The notes beneath the pieces were generated by a model. The model saw only the letters and a list, made by a program, of their open reading frames with translations. It had not been told where the DNA came from and did no database searches. From Aquimarina atlantica (GTDB lineage Bacteria > Bacteroidota > Bacteroidia > Flavobacteriales > Flavobacteriaceae), in the NCBI RefSeq assembly GCF_000626715.1, contig NZ_AQRA01000010.1, forward strand, positions 142,522 through 206,521: DNA of 64,000 nt, given 5' to 3'. The position numbers and the translations under genes were made by a program. Numbering within the stretch: the first letter of the stretch is position 1; each line of letters starts with the position of its first letter. Positions 1 to 10,354 of the stretch are shown piece after piece.

Positions 1-166
1 AAATTGGGAAACAATCCTATACCAAACTTTTTATAACCTTGGTTAATTGAATATAATTTGAGATCTCAATGGGTAGGATGTATATATAATGCACCTCTTT
101 TAGAAATTTTCTCTAACGTATGCTCTATTGCAATAAAAAATTAAGTAAAGAGATTATATCTGATTT

Positions 167-982
167 TTATATCATCATTTCTTCGGGTTGATCAACTTCC
201 CGAACATAATCTACTACTGCATTACGGTATTTTTCTTTATCTAATATTTTGGGCATTTTTGCAAATGCAAAAGGTAACATACTAGGGATTAACCAATTTG
301 CCAGCGCATACGGGAAATACCCCCCAGGATCCTCTGCATCATAAATAAACTCATACTCGATCTCACCATTTTTCAAAGGAGTATATCTCCATTTGTTATG
401 CATTTTAGTTACCCTGTGGTAACGTTTATTGATGGGTAATTTATCTGGTACACCAACAAAATTAAATTTCATTTCTTTACTAACAGGATCTTGTGAAAAC
501 TCGGATTTAACCACATATTCTCTAACTTTAAAAGGAGGAAAAACTTTCTGTTTAAAAGTATAATATACAAGTTCTGGATACATTGAATCATCTATATAAT
601 GCGAATCAAACATATTTACATCTTCTGCCGAATCTGGATTTCTCATTAGGGTCAAAATGCTAGCTAACCTAATAGACTTTAGTCTTCCAACAATTTTAAT
701 TTTTAACAATTTTTCTCCGGGAATTTTCAGCGTATAGACCTTCATTTGTTTTTTATCAGATTTCAATTTCCATTGACTTGATCCCGATTTTTTCCAAAGA
801 GAATGTGCTGAAGTCAAAATAAATGTCAGTAATAATACTTCGGCCAAAACTAAAGTTATAATCCCTAATTGCCCATCAATAAATCTGTTCCATACAAAGG
901 GAGCTACTGCTCCTACTGCAATACTTAAAAGTACCAATATCAATAAAAAGCTATTGGTCTTATTCTTCTTAGAATGTTCCAT
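167..982 (-). CDS. Membrane-anchored START/SRPBCC-like protein
   Basis: This is a 271-residue protein. Two hydrophobic stretches (about residues 12-30 and 38-57) form an N-terminal membrane hairpin, followed by a soluble domain. The C-terminal half reads like a START-type lipid-binding domain: a beta-rich section around HRVTKMHNKWRY, an IEYEFIYDAEDPGGYFP strand-turn and a closing amphipathic helix. The domain call rests on pattern and is moderate. It is the last gene of the minus-strand set that starts with the antiterminator, 76 bp after the GMC oxidoreductase gene. A lipid-binding protein beside an RND exporter and a LolA-like protein would fit handling of a hydrophobic product (inference). 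Nothing is visible in bases 1-166 downstream, and no clear terminator is seen there. Confidence 0.6.
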   Translation of the reverse strand: MEHSKKNKTNSFLLILVLLSIAVGAVAPFVWNRFIDGQLGIITLVLAEVLLLTFILTSAHSLWKKSGSSQWKLKSDKKQMKVYTLKIPGEKLLKIKIVGRLKSIRLASILTLMRNPDSAEDVNMFDSHYIDDSMYPELVYYTFKQKVFPPFKVREYVVKSEFSQDPVSKEMKFNFVGVPDKLPINKRYHRVTKMHNKWRYTPLKNGEIEYEFIYDAEDPGGYFPYALANWLIPSMLPFAFAKMPKILDKEKYRNAVVDYVREVDQPEEMMI

Positions 983-1058
983 AATATTATTTGTTTTTTG
1001 TGTTATGATTCAAAACCATGAGTTTTACCTGTTTTAAAATATTTAGTTGCTTACTTTT

Positions 1059-2324
1059 TTAAGAGGCTATCAAATGCCTGGAAAGATATTTAGCCAGACA
1101 AACAAGTGTAAGAGTTGGTGTTACCCTGTCACTTTCAGGTAATACAGACCCATCACATACGTATAAGTTATTGTATTCGGTTTGTAGGTTCTCGTCTATG
1201 TGTTTCTTAATCTTCACTGTTCCCAGTGCCCCTCCAGATATGAGGTTTGTTTTAAAGATTTTTCTGGCTCCAGTGTTTTTTAGTATTTCATGAGCCACTT
1301 CCATTCCTTTCTTTAATTTTCTATGATCTTCTTCTGTCAGTTTTTTAAGATACTTTCCTTTTTCTGTAAGTTGCCCTCCTAGTGGCTCTTTTACTTTAAC
1401 AGTAATTCCGATATGCTTGGGATATGAAGCTATTCGCAAAGGTTTTGCAGAAACGAGCATTCCAACATTAAAAAGAAAACGATGAAAATTTGCATCCATT
1501 AACTCAATATCATTATCTAATCTTCCACCCATGCAACCGCAAAAGTTCTCTCCAGATGAAAGCCCTGGTACAGATCCTATTAAACCGATACTTGGATTGA
1601 TATAAAACCCATGATCCACTACATTTTTTATTCCGCTATTCTTCAAAATAATTGGAGTTGCCAAAGATCCAGCCGAAAGGACTATTTTTTCTCCATAAAC
1701 CCTAAATATTTTCTTTTTTTTCCCAATAGTATACTCTACTCCAACCGCTTTGTTATTTTCATAGATAACTTTTTCAACCGTTGCCTGATTGGTCAGCTTA
1801 GCTCCATTTTTTAAAGCTTCTTCTACATATGTTCTAGCTTTCCACTTTACTTCATAATAGTTTTTATGATTAAACTTGGATTGATCTATTAACATCAGGT
1901 TTTTTTTCCATTCATATCCCAACTGTCTTGCGCTTTCTCCAAGTTTTTTTGCTTGACTACCAATTAATTCATCTGATATTTCGGCAACTGGTAGTTCTTT
2001 ACGTACATTTTCGAGATCCTGAGTAAGATCAATTCCCATATTTTGAAAAGTTTTTATAGGTGGTGGATCTGCCACTGCAAAATACATAGCTGTTGTACCT
2101 CCGGTAGTAAAAGCACGTAAATCTTTTAATTTATTTGTAACGCGGATTTCATTAGAAATTTTGGCATACCCGATAAGGGATTCTTTTAGTGGTCCGTTAC
2201 CTCCTCGTTCCAGAATAAGGACTCTTTTGTTTTGTTTGCTTAATTCTTTGGCTATTGTAGCTCCGCAAGTGCCCGAACCTACTATTATAGCATCAAAATG
2301 TTCTTCTCTATTTGAATATTTCAT
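1059..2324 (-). CDS. GMC-family FAD-dependent oxidoreductase
   Basis: A 421-residue flavoprotein. The N-terminal dinucleotide fold shows DAIIVGSGTCGAT (GxGxxG at residues 16-21) ending in an acidic residue at LILERG, as expected for FAD. The C-terminus has the GMC signature NLYVCDGSVLPESDRVTPTLT. The family oxidises alcohols or other hydroxyl groups with FAD. Two features differ from well-studied members: the usual HPxGT patch reads GGALGT, and the Asn expected near the C-terminal PxxT segment is Thr (RVTPTLT). The active-site base is therefore uncertain. Located between the LolA-like gene and the START-like gene, it may act as a tailoring oxidase of the polyketide pathway, possibly on a hydroxylated product (inference). 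Confidence 0.8.
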   Translation of the reverse strand: MKYSNREEHFDAIIVGSGTCGATIAKELSKQNKRVLILERGGNGPLKESLIGYAKISNEIRVTNKLKDLRAFTTGGTTAMYFAVADPPPIKTFQNMGIDLTQDLENVRKELPVAEISDELIGSQAKKLGESARQLGYEWKKNLMLIDQSKFNHKNYYEVKWKARTYVEEALKNGAKLTNQATVEKVIYENNKAVGVEYTIGKKKKIFRVYGEKIVLSAGSLATPIILKNSGIKNVVDHGFYINPSIGLIGSVPGLSSGENFCGCMGGRLDNDIELMDANFHRFLFNVGMLVSAKPLRIASYPKHIGITVKVKEPLGGQLTEKGKYLKKLTEEDHRKLKKGMEVAHEILKNTGARKIFKTNLISGGALGTVKIKKHIDENLQTEYNNLYVCDGSVLPESDRVTPTLTLVCLAKYLSRHLIAS

Positions 2325-2559
2325 CTGTTTATAAAATTGTTTTAGAAGTCAGACCTGTCTGCTGGCTGGTCAGTGGGATTTATCAATGATCCTTTTCGGT
2401 TGATATAGATAAAATTATTATGGTTCTTTTTTTATATACCATTTTTATAAAACTTCTATGATTTCTTAATGGAGTGGTTTAATTCTATATTATATGATAG
2501 AAAACCTATTTTATCTCAAAGCTTCATAATGAAGTTCTATTACATAATCTGCGTTATAC

Positions 2560-3447
2560 TTATTTCAAACTATTACGAAGTTTGACTAAACTTTGTTCTC
2601 TAAATGTAAAATCCTCCAAAGTTCTTGTCGTTAAAAAATCATCAGAAACCTCCTGATCAAAAGCCACAGAAGTCATATTCATAATACTGATGTTACGAGT
2701 AGCAAGGTTATTCATTGTTAATTTTCTTGCCATCCAGATATTATCAATTTTTTCAACTTTTGACATTGTCAACTGTTTATAGAGTTTTCCTTTGACATAC
2801 AGTTTTTTCTTTAAGCTAATGTATCTTTCTTTATCTATCCACGATATTGTTTTACTATATTTTGATTTTTTTATTTTTGTTTCTGTTGGGGTATATTCAA
2901 TAACCCAGACTTCGCGCCCTTTATAGTTTTCTTCCTTCAAAATCTTGTAGTTATATTCATCAATTTTCAGGTCTTCCATATCTTCAAGGGAAAATTCTGA
3001 ACCAAAAAAACTTCCACTATTATCATTACTGCCTTTGCTTGATGCCAGGCGTTTTACTTTACTTAATTCAGGAAAATAAATCCAACTATCATTATCTTTA
3101 CCTAATTCTCCATATTCATACGTCAACATTCCTACTCCTTTTTCTTTTTTAGGCTCAATTATTATAGAAATTGATCGACTATCTTGATTGCTATTTCCAT
3201 AGTTTTTAGCAACACTCTCCAATAATTTATTTCTTGCTTCTTCGGTACATACTATCCTTTTATTGGACACTGTATATTTACAAGTAGATAGTTTTATTCT
3301 CTGTACAGACGTGTTAAAAGATTCTTTGGCCACTTTGTGTACCTTTAGCATAATATCCTTTGCCGACTTAGTTGGCAACTGCATTTTTGAAAATGACGAT
3401 GTTAAGGCCATTGTAACTACAAGTAATACAATCTGTTTTTTTTTCAT
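2560..3447 (-). CDS. LolA-like outer-membrane lipoprotein-sorting protein
   Basis: A 295-residue protein when started at the ATG that gives MKKKQIVLLVVTMALTSSFS, a clear signal peptide; an upstream ATG (3480) would only add an unlikely Lys/Asn-rich prefix. The body resembles the COG2834/LolA_like family often encoded next to RND/MMPL exporters: an unclosed beta-barrel with SWIYFPELSKVKRLASSKG, the EYTPTETKIK region and a late KLTMNNLATRNISIMN strand run. Such proteins bind acyl or lipid moieties in the periplasm. It lies 209 bp downstream of the RND gene on the same strand. The inferred role is to receive the exported hydrophobic product from the RND pump. The 3448-3689 gap shows no clear signal. 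Confidence 0.75.
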   Translation of the reverse strand: MKKKQIVLLVVTMALTSSFSKMQLPTKSAKDIMLKVHKVAKESFNTSVQRIKLSTCKYTVSNKRIVCTEEARNKLLESVAKNYGNSNQDSRSISIIIEPKKEKGVGMLTYEYGELGKDNDSWIYFPELSKVKRLASSKGSNDNSGSFFGSEFSLEDMEDLKIDEYNYKILKEENYKGREVWVIEYTPTETKIKKSKYSKTISWIDKERYISLKKKLYVKGKLYKQLTMSKVEKIDNIWMARKLTMNNLATRNISIMNMTSVAFDQEVSDDFLTTRTLEDFTFREQSLVKLRNSLK

Positions 3448-3689
3448 TATTTTCTTATTTAAGTTTAAAAGTTTTAACAAGAAACAATATCACTACTACC
3501 CAATGCATATTAAATACATTTTAATATAACCATATCAAATTCAAAGGGTTAAGATATAATAGATTTTGATTTCTTTATGAAAAGTCTAAAGTGATTTTAT
3601 TATATGACCAACAAACACAAAATGATTGCAAAAACGAAGAAAATATATATGCCTGTCTCGCCAACAAGCAAGTATTTTGTTTTCTCATC

Positions 3690-6269
3690 TTATTTGTGCA
3701 TTGCCATTTTTCTTTGAAGTTTTGGTTTCCTTTTCCTTTGAAATTTTGGTTTAAACACTAAGATCAAAGCTGGCAATAGGAAAAGGTCACACATTAAAGC
3801 CGAAAAAATTGCGATGGAACCAAATTTTCCTACATTAGCGGTTCCTTCCATCGCCGAAAAAGATAATATCCCAAAGCCTAATCCTAAAATCAAACTAGTA
3901 AACGTAACAGCCTGTCCCACTTCTTTTACTGTATGGTACAAAGCTTTTTTTATATCTCCATCCTTCATTACCATATCACGATAATGACTTATAAAATGAA
4001 CCGTATCATCTACAGAAATACCAACTACTACCGGAAGTAACAACAATATATCTACATCTACAGATCGCCCTGTTAACCCTAACAACCCTAAAGTTAACAT
4101 TGATGGAATAAGATTAGGAATAATTGCTATCAAACCTCCTTGCATGGATCCAAAAACAAAAATCAACACTATAGTTACGACAATCAGAACCATGATAATA
4201 TCCTGTAAACCATTACTTGCGATCACCTGTACAAATCTCATATTCATAGGTAACGCTCCTGTTATAGATACTTTGGTGTCGGGATATTGTTGTTTGAGTA
4301 TCGTTACGGCCTCATCAATATCCTTTTGCATATTAGCATATACATCAAGGTATTTAAGAGAACCCACATTATATAATTGTACAGAAATATGTGACTTACT
4401 ATAATTATCTGAAACTTGTTTTCTTCGATCTTCAGGATTTGCCAGGTTAAAAAGGAAAAGAGTTTGAGATAGAGCACTCTGGTTTTCTGGAATAGAATAC
4501 ATCTCTTCCCTCTCTTCATTCAATGTTTTATTGGCTTTTTTTACAACTTCTACTAGAGATGATGTCCTCACAACTACATCTTCATATTTTCTTTCTAACT
4601 TTCTTTGCAATTCATCAATTGTATTCAGTACCGATGGATTTTCAAAAGCATTGGTTTTAGACAGATCTAAAAAAATCTCCATATTCAGACTTCCCATTAG
4701 TTTTTTATCAATAATCTCTGCAGATTCTCTGTAAGGGTTGCCTTCTACAAATTGGTTGGCAATGTTTGTATCTACCTTAAGTATAGTTACACCATAAATG
4801 TTTATTCCTAAAACTAATAGAAACAACAAAATAATACTGATAGGGTTCTTTTGTACCAATGATAATACATTGCCCATTTTTTTTTGCAGGAACAGAGAAA
4901 AATTAGGTAAATATTTATTTGTTGATAATCTGAATTTCTTTTTTTGCAGTGTACTATCTCTTCCTGGTGCCCATACATCAAGTAACAAGGGCAAAAAGAA
5001 AATGGTAAGAATACAAGCAAAAGCGACCCCTGCAGCTGACATTATACCGAAAACCTGAATACGAGGAATTGGAATTAAAAAACAAGCCAGCATACCAATT
5101 ATATTAGTAAACGCGGTCAATACAATTGCTTTATTAGTTGATTTAAACACTTTTTGTATGGATTCTTTTCGGTCGTTTCCCTGATTTCTGAAATATACAT
5201 AGCCCGAAAATATATGTGCGGCATCACATACTCCAACAGTTAGGATCAGCATAATCGTTAGCATTAGAAAAACTGTGACTTCTACCTCTAACCAACCTGC
5301 CAAACCAATTACCCAAACAGCACTTATTATAACTATGATAAGTGACCAGGCCACAGCACTAAACGAACGAATAAAAAACCACAGTAATAATGATATTATT
5401 AATAAAAGTCCTAAATAAATAGGGCCTGCTTCATTCATAGCTATTGATTGCTGTTCATAAGCAAGAGGTGCATTTCCTACCGCATAATATTGTAAATGAT
5501 TCTTATATTCAGGTTTATTAAGGATGGTATTTATTTCTTCCATCAAAGGAACCAATTCGCTTAAATCTGCTCGTTTAAAACGAACCCTTTCTTCACTTTT
5601 TTGGATTTCACTCATATCTGCAACAATCATTTCATCCATATCAATTGCATCTTCATCCCCTTCTTCTATAGCGACATCTGATTCTTCCTCTAAGCGTTCG
5701 GTACCAAAATCAGTTTGAATAAGCATTCCTCCATATTTCATATCCTTTGAAAAGAAAAGTAATGGAAAAGACTTTTGAGATAGTGCTAGTTTACGAACCT
5801 TTTCAATCTCTTCCTGTGTAGTTGGAATATTATCACCTATAAGTTTTTGAGAAACCAACACATCACCTTCAGCTTTTAAAACAGAGGCATTTACAAGGGT
5901 ATTGACCTTAACAATATGTTTTAATATTGTTGAATCATCTTTATGTTTTGCATCGAGAATATCCTGACGAATTTTCTTAATTACCTCTAATGATTTTGAA
6001 GAAAACACATCTCCATCAATAGGTTTATATCCTATATAAACTCCTTCATTACTTCCAAATTCTGCTTTAAACTCATCCATTGCAATTAATACCGGATCAT
6101 CATCTGGAAACCATCCTTCGATGGTCATATCAAATTTAGTTTTAGGTATTCCAAGCATTGTAAATACAGTAATAGCTATAAAAGCTAACCAGATCATCAG
6201 TCTTTTCTTTCGAACTATATTAGTAGTGTTTTCAAGAAAGTGAGTTATGGATTTAGAGATATTGACCAT
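3690..6269 (-). CDS. RND/MMPL superfamily exporter
   Basis: An 859-residue inner-membrane protein with the RND two-fold repeat. One TM helix lies near residues 22-42, followed by a large periplasmic loop and a five-helix block (about 280-440). A second single helix, second loop and final helix block (about 690-840) repeat the pattern. Acidic residues expected for proton relay are visible in TM4 (VGVCDAAHIFSG, near 348) and in the matching helix of the second half (VGISVDDTVHF, near 753). The family (MmpL/HpnN-like) exports lipids and polyketides. It follows the PKS genes on the same strand after a 337-bp gap and precedes a LolA-like gene, so export of the PKS product is the likely job (inference). 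Substrate cannot be read from sequence. Confidence 0.9.
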   Translation of the reverse strand: MVNISKSITHFLENTTNIVRKKRLMIWLAFIAITVFTMLGIPKTKFDMTIEGWFPDDDPVLIAMDEFKAEFGSNEGVYIGYKPIDGDVFSSKSLEVIKKIRQDILDAKHKDDSTILKHIVKVNTLVNASVLKAEGDVLVSQKLIGDNIPTTQEEIEKVRKLALSQKSFPLLFFSKDMKYGGMLIQTDFGTERLEEESDVAIEEGDEDAIDMDEMIVADMSEIQKSEERVRFKRADLSELVPLMEEINTILNKPEYKNHLQYYAVGNAPLAYEQQSIAMNEAGPIYLGLLLIISLLLWFFIRSFSAVAWSLIIVIISAVWVIGLAGWLEVEVTVFLMLTIMLILTVGVCDAAHIFSGYVYFRNQGNDRKESIQKVFKSTNKAIVLTAFTNIIGMLACFLIPIPRIQVFGIMSAAGVAFACILTIFFLPLLLDVWAPGRDSTLQKKKFRLSTNKYLPNFSLFLQKKMGNVLSLVQKNPISIILLFLLVLGINIYGVTILKVDTNIANQFVEGNPYRESAEIIDKKLMGSLNMEIFLDLSKTNAFENPSVLNTIDELQRKLERKYEDVVVRTSSLVEVVKKANKTLNEEREEMYSIPENQSALSQTLFLFNLANPEDRRKQVSDNYSKSHISVQLYNVGSLKYLDVYANMQKDIDEAVTILKQQYPDTKVSITGALPMNMRFVQVIASNGLQDIIMVLIVVTIVLIFVFGSMQGGLIAIIPNLIPSMLTLGLLGLTGRSVDVDILLLLPVVVGISVDDTVHFISHYRDMVMKDGDIKKALYHTVKEVGQAVTFTSLILGLGFGILSFSAMEGTANVGKFGSIAIFSALMCDLFLLPALILVFKPKFQRKRKPKLQRKMAMHK

Positions 6270-6606
6270 AGTTATGTTTTATTACATTCTTTAATAATAA
6301 CCGTTTAATTATTTAATATTCTTGTAGATTATTCTTGCTTTATCATTGGGTGCTCTTCTTAGGATCTAGCTATTTGTTCTAAGTCTTCACCCAATTATCA
6401 TTGGTTTCTAGGTTTTACGCTGCTATCTTCTAATACATTTTCATCAAGCCATTTATAAAAAATAAATCGATATCCTGATATCCTAAAATCTCATTTAAAA
6501 CTAATATGAATGGATAAGGGTAAACAAATCATTTTTTAACAGAAAAAGTTCTCGAGACTAAACTGTACCCAGAGTAAAGCTACAGGGGGTATTTTGATGG
6601 CTTCAT
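6270..6606. other. Intergenic gap between exporter and PKS genes
   Basis: 337 bp without a supported gene. I see no strong hairpin-plus-T-run and no convincing TANNTTTG promoter on the minus strand. It could still hold a weak promoter for the export half of the locus, since every gene boundary among the three PKS-side genes is 1-10 bp and this one is not. Confidence 0.5.
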
Positions 6607-9600
6607 TTATTTTTGGGCAGATAATTTTTTGGGTATAGTTCTATTGAAAAAAGTATTAATCTTTTTAGCTATTTTTTTACTATTATCTCTGTCTATAATA
6701 GAAAAGTGATTTGCTTTAATTGAATATATATGAGCTGGTTTTTGTAATAATTCATTCCATCCATAATCTTCTGGAGCATTTTTATATACCTCTGTATAAC
6801 CTTCGGTTGCTTTAATGAGTATTACATCGATCTTTGATGGCAATCCTAAAGGCTTATATGAACGGCAATTTTTATCATTGACAAGAGCTGTATTGATACT
6901 TATAGCCAATTGTTCTTTTGGAAAATTGAATCCTAAATCTTTGATATTATTATAAAAATAGTCTATTATTTTATCTTCCGGAACCTTTTTTAGCTCTTCG
7001 ACATCTATGTCTAATATTTGTCCGGATGAATTTATAAAAACTGCCTTAATACCTTCTACCAAGTCATCAAAAATATCAATTGAAGGTTGCAATGGTGAAA
7101 TAGTATCCAAAAGTATTAAAGAACTTACTTTTTCGTTGTTACTAAGTAATATTCTAGCCATTTCATAAGCAATTATCCCTCCATTTGAAAACCCTAATAG
7201 ACGATATGGTCCCTTAGGCTTTACTTTTTTTATAGTAGCAATATTAAATTCTGCAATTTCTTTAACACTTTTAAAAGATAATGCTTTCTTTCCGAGTCCA
7301 ATTGCTTCTATACCATAAAAAGGTTGTTCTTTACCCAATGCATGAACTAGATGCTGTAATGGGATCATATTTCCATCAGCTCCAGGAACAGCAAAAATAG
7401 GTTCTTTTTCTCCTTTAACATTCATTGCAACCATATTGTCAAAACCTGCAGAATTAACCTTTTCTTCTTTTAATTCTGGGGAAGAATATTGTTTGAAAAA
7501 TTGTTTTTTATCCTTTGTTACAAGCAGGTTTTCTATTTTTCCTGCATAGTTGTCGACCAAATATTCTGTAAGTTTTTGTATATCTGAGTAATCAAACAAA
7601 ATAGCTGGTGATATGCTTATATGAAGTAAATCGTTTATTTGAGCGATCATTGAAATTAAACCTATTGAACTCATTCCCAAATCAATAAAATTCTGATTAT
7701 TTGCAATATCTAAAACAGATTTTTTGAGTTGTAAAGCTATTTCTTGTTTAAAAAATAAATCTATCTTTTCTTTTGGTTTCATAGAACTCTTTTCAGAGGC
7801 ATCTTTAGACATAAAGAAAAACCATTTAGGCTGCTTTGAAGTAGTATGAAGTTTTTCTTTATCATCAGGAATAGATTCTTGCATCTTATTATCCTTTGAT
7901 TGATCGTTCTTATCAAAATCAACCCAATATTTTTCTTTTTCAAAAGGGTACTCTGGTAAAGATACGGAGCACACTTCTTTATCTTTCCAAGCTATCGCCC
8001 AATCTATAGGAAGGCCACAAATCCATAATTGCGCTAATTGTTCCCATTGCGCAGTATGCAGGTTCTGCTCAATCATTGAAGACATAACACTTTGTGTTAG
8101 AGCATTGATTATTCTATTTTCTTTAATTAAATTAATGTTTCCATAAAAAACCCCTTCTTTTTCTAATGATATTTCTTTACCATTAGCCTGTTTGATCATT
8201 GTAAGTTTTTCGGATAACTCTTTATAGGATGTTGCCAAAATAGCTAATCTTTCATCCATTACCTGACGTCCTGTCTGTAGTGTATAAATCATATCACCAA
8301 AAAGCTCCTCATCGGCTGTGGATATAAAATCTATATATTTCAGAACATATTTATCCAGACTACTACGATTCTTTGCAGAAAGAATAAATAATTGTGGTTC
8401 TGTCTTGCTTTCTTTAATATCGTTAGAAACCTTCCTATTATATTCTTCCATTAGAATATGAACATTAACTCCACTATCTGAAAAGGAATTAACCCCCGCT
8501 CTTATTGGGGAACTATCTTTTCGTATTGATTCGAATGGGATATCAGAATCTGCAATATAAAGTGGATGAGATGAATCTTGAATATCAATGAATGAGCTGG
8601 TTTTGTTTTTTGATATCGTTGCCGGAAATTTTTTGTTATATAATGATAATGATAGTTTAATAAGACTAACCAATCCACTTACAGATTCAAGGTGACCTAT
8701 ATTTCCTTTTGCACTACCCAAAGCGCATTTCTTTTCTTTTGACTCATTATCTTTAAATACTTTTTTGATCCCTTCATATTCAAAAGAATCTCCCCATTTT
8801 GTGGCATAACCATCAACTTCAATATAATCTATCGTTTCTGGTTTTATTGAAGCTTTTTTATAACATTCTTTAATAACATCTGTAAACGACTCTACTTTAA
8901 TTTCTTGTAAAAACCTGGCATTACCTCTATTTTTTTGATGACTATTCTTAATAACCCCATAGATTCTATTATTATCTCTTTCTGCCTCATCAAGTCTTTT
9001 TAAGACTACTGAAGCAGCTCCTTCTCCTCTTGTAAATCCATTAGCGTTCTCATCAAAAACAGCACAAGTCCCATTAGGTGATAACATTCCAATTTTTGAT
9101 AAGGAAATATAATCTTCTGCAAATAGGTTTAAAGATACACCTCCCACAACTGCCACATCACTTTCCCTATTAAGTAAGGAGTAATACGCTCTGTTGATGG
9201 CAACCGCAGATCCTGCACAATTCATATTAATACACTCACTCGGACCTAAAAAATCAAAAACAAATGAAATTCTATTTGCCAAATAATAAGATGGACTTGA
9301 AGAAGAAAAAACTAAAAACTCTGGATCAACTCCTTTGATATTATTTTTGTTATCTCTTAGATAATTCTCATACTCTGCATATTCATAACTCATAAAAACA
9401 CCAGTATTAGATCCTTTGAGTTTATCGATATCCATTCCCGCATCTTGAAATGCTTTATATACTTCCTGAATGAGCAGTCGTTCTTGAGGATCCATAAAGA
9501 TTGCTTCTTCTGGTTTTATATTAAAAAAACCAGGATCAAAACATTTCACATCCTTTATCAACGCTCCCCATTTTGATATAGTTGTATTTGGTGTAGTTGA

Positions 9601-10353
9601 TTTATTATAGAAGTCTTTCCAATTCCATCTTGACTCTGGAATTTCCTGAATACTATTCTTTTTATTAATTAAATTATTCCAAAACATCTGTGTATTTGGC
9701 GCATCAGGAAAATTACAGCTTATACCTACAATAGCAATATCATGATTTTCTTTGAAAGAAGAATCTATTTTCTGGCTTGAAATTTTAGATACCTGAGGTT
9801 TATTAATATCAATTTCTTTAAAAACATCAATATTGTTCGTTAAATCTTCATAATGATTTATTATCAGGCATTCTGCTATCTCATCAATAGATTTGAAGTT
9901 TCTGTATGAAAGATCAATAGCATATTTTTGATTGATATAATTTAATACTCTTTGAAAAGGCCTGTTTTTTTTACGTCTCTTTTTACGTAATCTATCATTA
10001 ATTTCTATAGAAGGCTTTTTTAAAGATATATCAGTATCATTAGACAAATTTTTTGGTAAAGACTCTTCCTCAACGATATCTATTTCATCAATGTTTTCTT
10101 GCTTTTCATTTTTTACTTTCTCTATTATACCGGCCAAATCTCCTAGTGTATTTACTTCGGTAAACTGTGCCGGGGTAACAGAAACGCTTAATTGATTTGT
10201 TAAATTTGTCATCAATTCCATAACGATGATAGAATCCATCCCGAAAGTTTCAAGATTTGAATCGGCATCAAACTTATCCGAAGGAATTTTCAAGGTTGAT
10301 GCGACTATACTTTTTACTGCATCATAAATAGTTGTTTCTTCTACTGTTTCCAT
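6607..10353 (-). CDS. Terminal trans-AT-type PKS protein: ACP-KS0-ACP-TE
   Basis: A 1248-residue protein. Residues 1-85 form an ACP (FGMDSIIV, Ser41), which would serve the KS-DH half-module at the end of the large PKS. Residues about 205-650 form a ketosynthase with Cys379 (NMNCAGS in place of DTACSSS). The first catalytic His is replaced by Asp514 (VDGYAT in place of AHGTGT), while the GNIGHLES His is kept. This is the hallmark of a non-elongating KS0. The post-KS linker ends in LPEYPFEKEKYW and no AT follows. A second ACP has LGMSSIGL (Ser896, with Ser for the usual Asp before it). The last 280 residues are a type I thioesterase: GFSNGG (Ser1056), a LLLDT Asp and His1216 in KANHFS. Inferred role: take the finished chain, pass it without extension and release it. 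The start is 1 bp from the aminotransferase stop. Confidence 0.9.
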   Translation of the reverse strand: METVEETTIYDAVKSIVASTLKIPSDKFDADSNLETFGMDSIIVMELMTNLTNQLSVSVTPAQFTEVNTLGDLAGIIEKVKNEKQENIDEIDIVEEESLPKNLSNDTDISLKKPSIEINDRLRKKRRKKNRPFQRVLNYINQKYAIDLSYRNFKSIDEIAECLIINHYEDLTNNIDVFKEIDINKPQVSKISSQKIDSSFKENHDIAIVGISCNFPDAPNTQMFWNNLINKKNSIQEIPESRWNWKDFYNKSTTPNTTISKWGALIKDVKCFDPGFFNIKPEEAIFMDPQERLLIQEVYKAFQDAGMDIDKLKGSNTGVFMSYEYAEYENYLRDNKNNIKGVDPEFLVFSSSSPSYYLANRISFVFDFLGPSECINMNCAGSAVAINRAYYSLLNRESDVAVVGGVSLNLFAEDYISLSKIGMLSPNGTCAVFDENANGFTRGEGAASVVLKRLDEAERDNNRIYGVIKNSHQKNRGNARFLQEIKVESFTDVIKECYKKASIKPETIDYIEVDGYATKWGDSFEYEGIKKVFKDNESKEKKCALGSAKGNIGHLESVSGLVSLIKLSLSLYNKKFPATISKNKTSSFIDIQDSSHPLYIADSDIPFESIRKDSSPIRAGVNSFSDSGVNVHILMEEYNRKVSNDIKESKTEPQLFILSAKNRSSLDKYVLKYIDFISTADEELFGDMIYTLQTGRQVMDERLAILATSYKELSEKLTMIKQANGKEISLEKEGVFYGNINLIKENRIINALTQSVMSSMIEQNLHTAQWEQLAQLWICGLPIDWAIAWKDKEVCSVSLPEYPFEKEKYWVDFDKNDQSKDNKMQESIPDDKEKLHTTSKQPKWFFFMSKDASEKSSMKPKEKIDLFFKQEIALQLKKSVLDIANNQNFIDLGMSSIGLISMIAQINDLLHISISPAILFDYSDIQKLTEYLVDNYAGKIENLLVTKDKKQFFKQYSSPELKEEKVNSAGFDNMVAMNVKGEKEPIFAVPGADGNMIPLQHLVHALGKEQPFYGIEAIGLGKKALSFKSVKEIAEFNIATIKKVKPKGPYRLLGFSNGGIIAYEMARILLSNNEKVSSLILLDTISPLQPSIDIFDDLVEGIKAVFINSSGQILDIDVEELKKVPEDKIIDYFYNNIKDLGFNFPKEQLAISINTALVNDKNCRSYKPLGLPSKIDVILIKATEGYTEVYKNAPEDYGWNELLQKPAHIYSIKANHFSIIDRDNSKKIAKKINTFFNRTIPKKLSAQK

Positions 10354-10354
10354 A

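Noticed and set aside
2340..2400. Terminator after the LolA-like gene from CAGAC/GTCTG dyad
   Set aside because: Arms are only five bases, there is no T-run, and genes on both sides read in the same direction.
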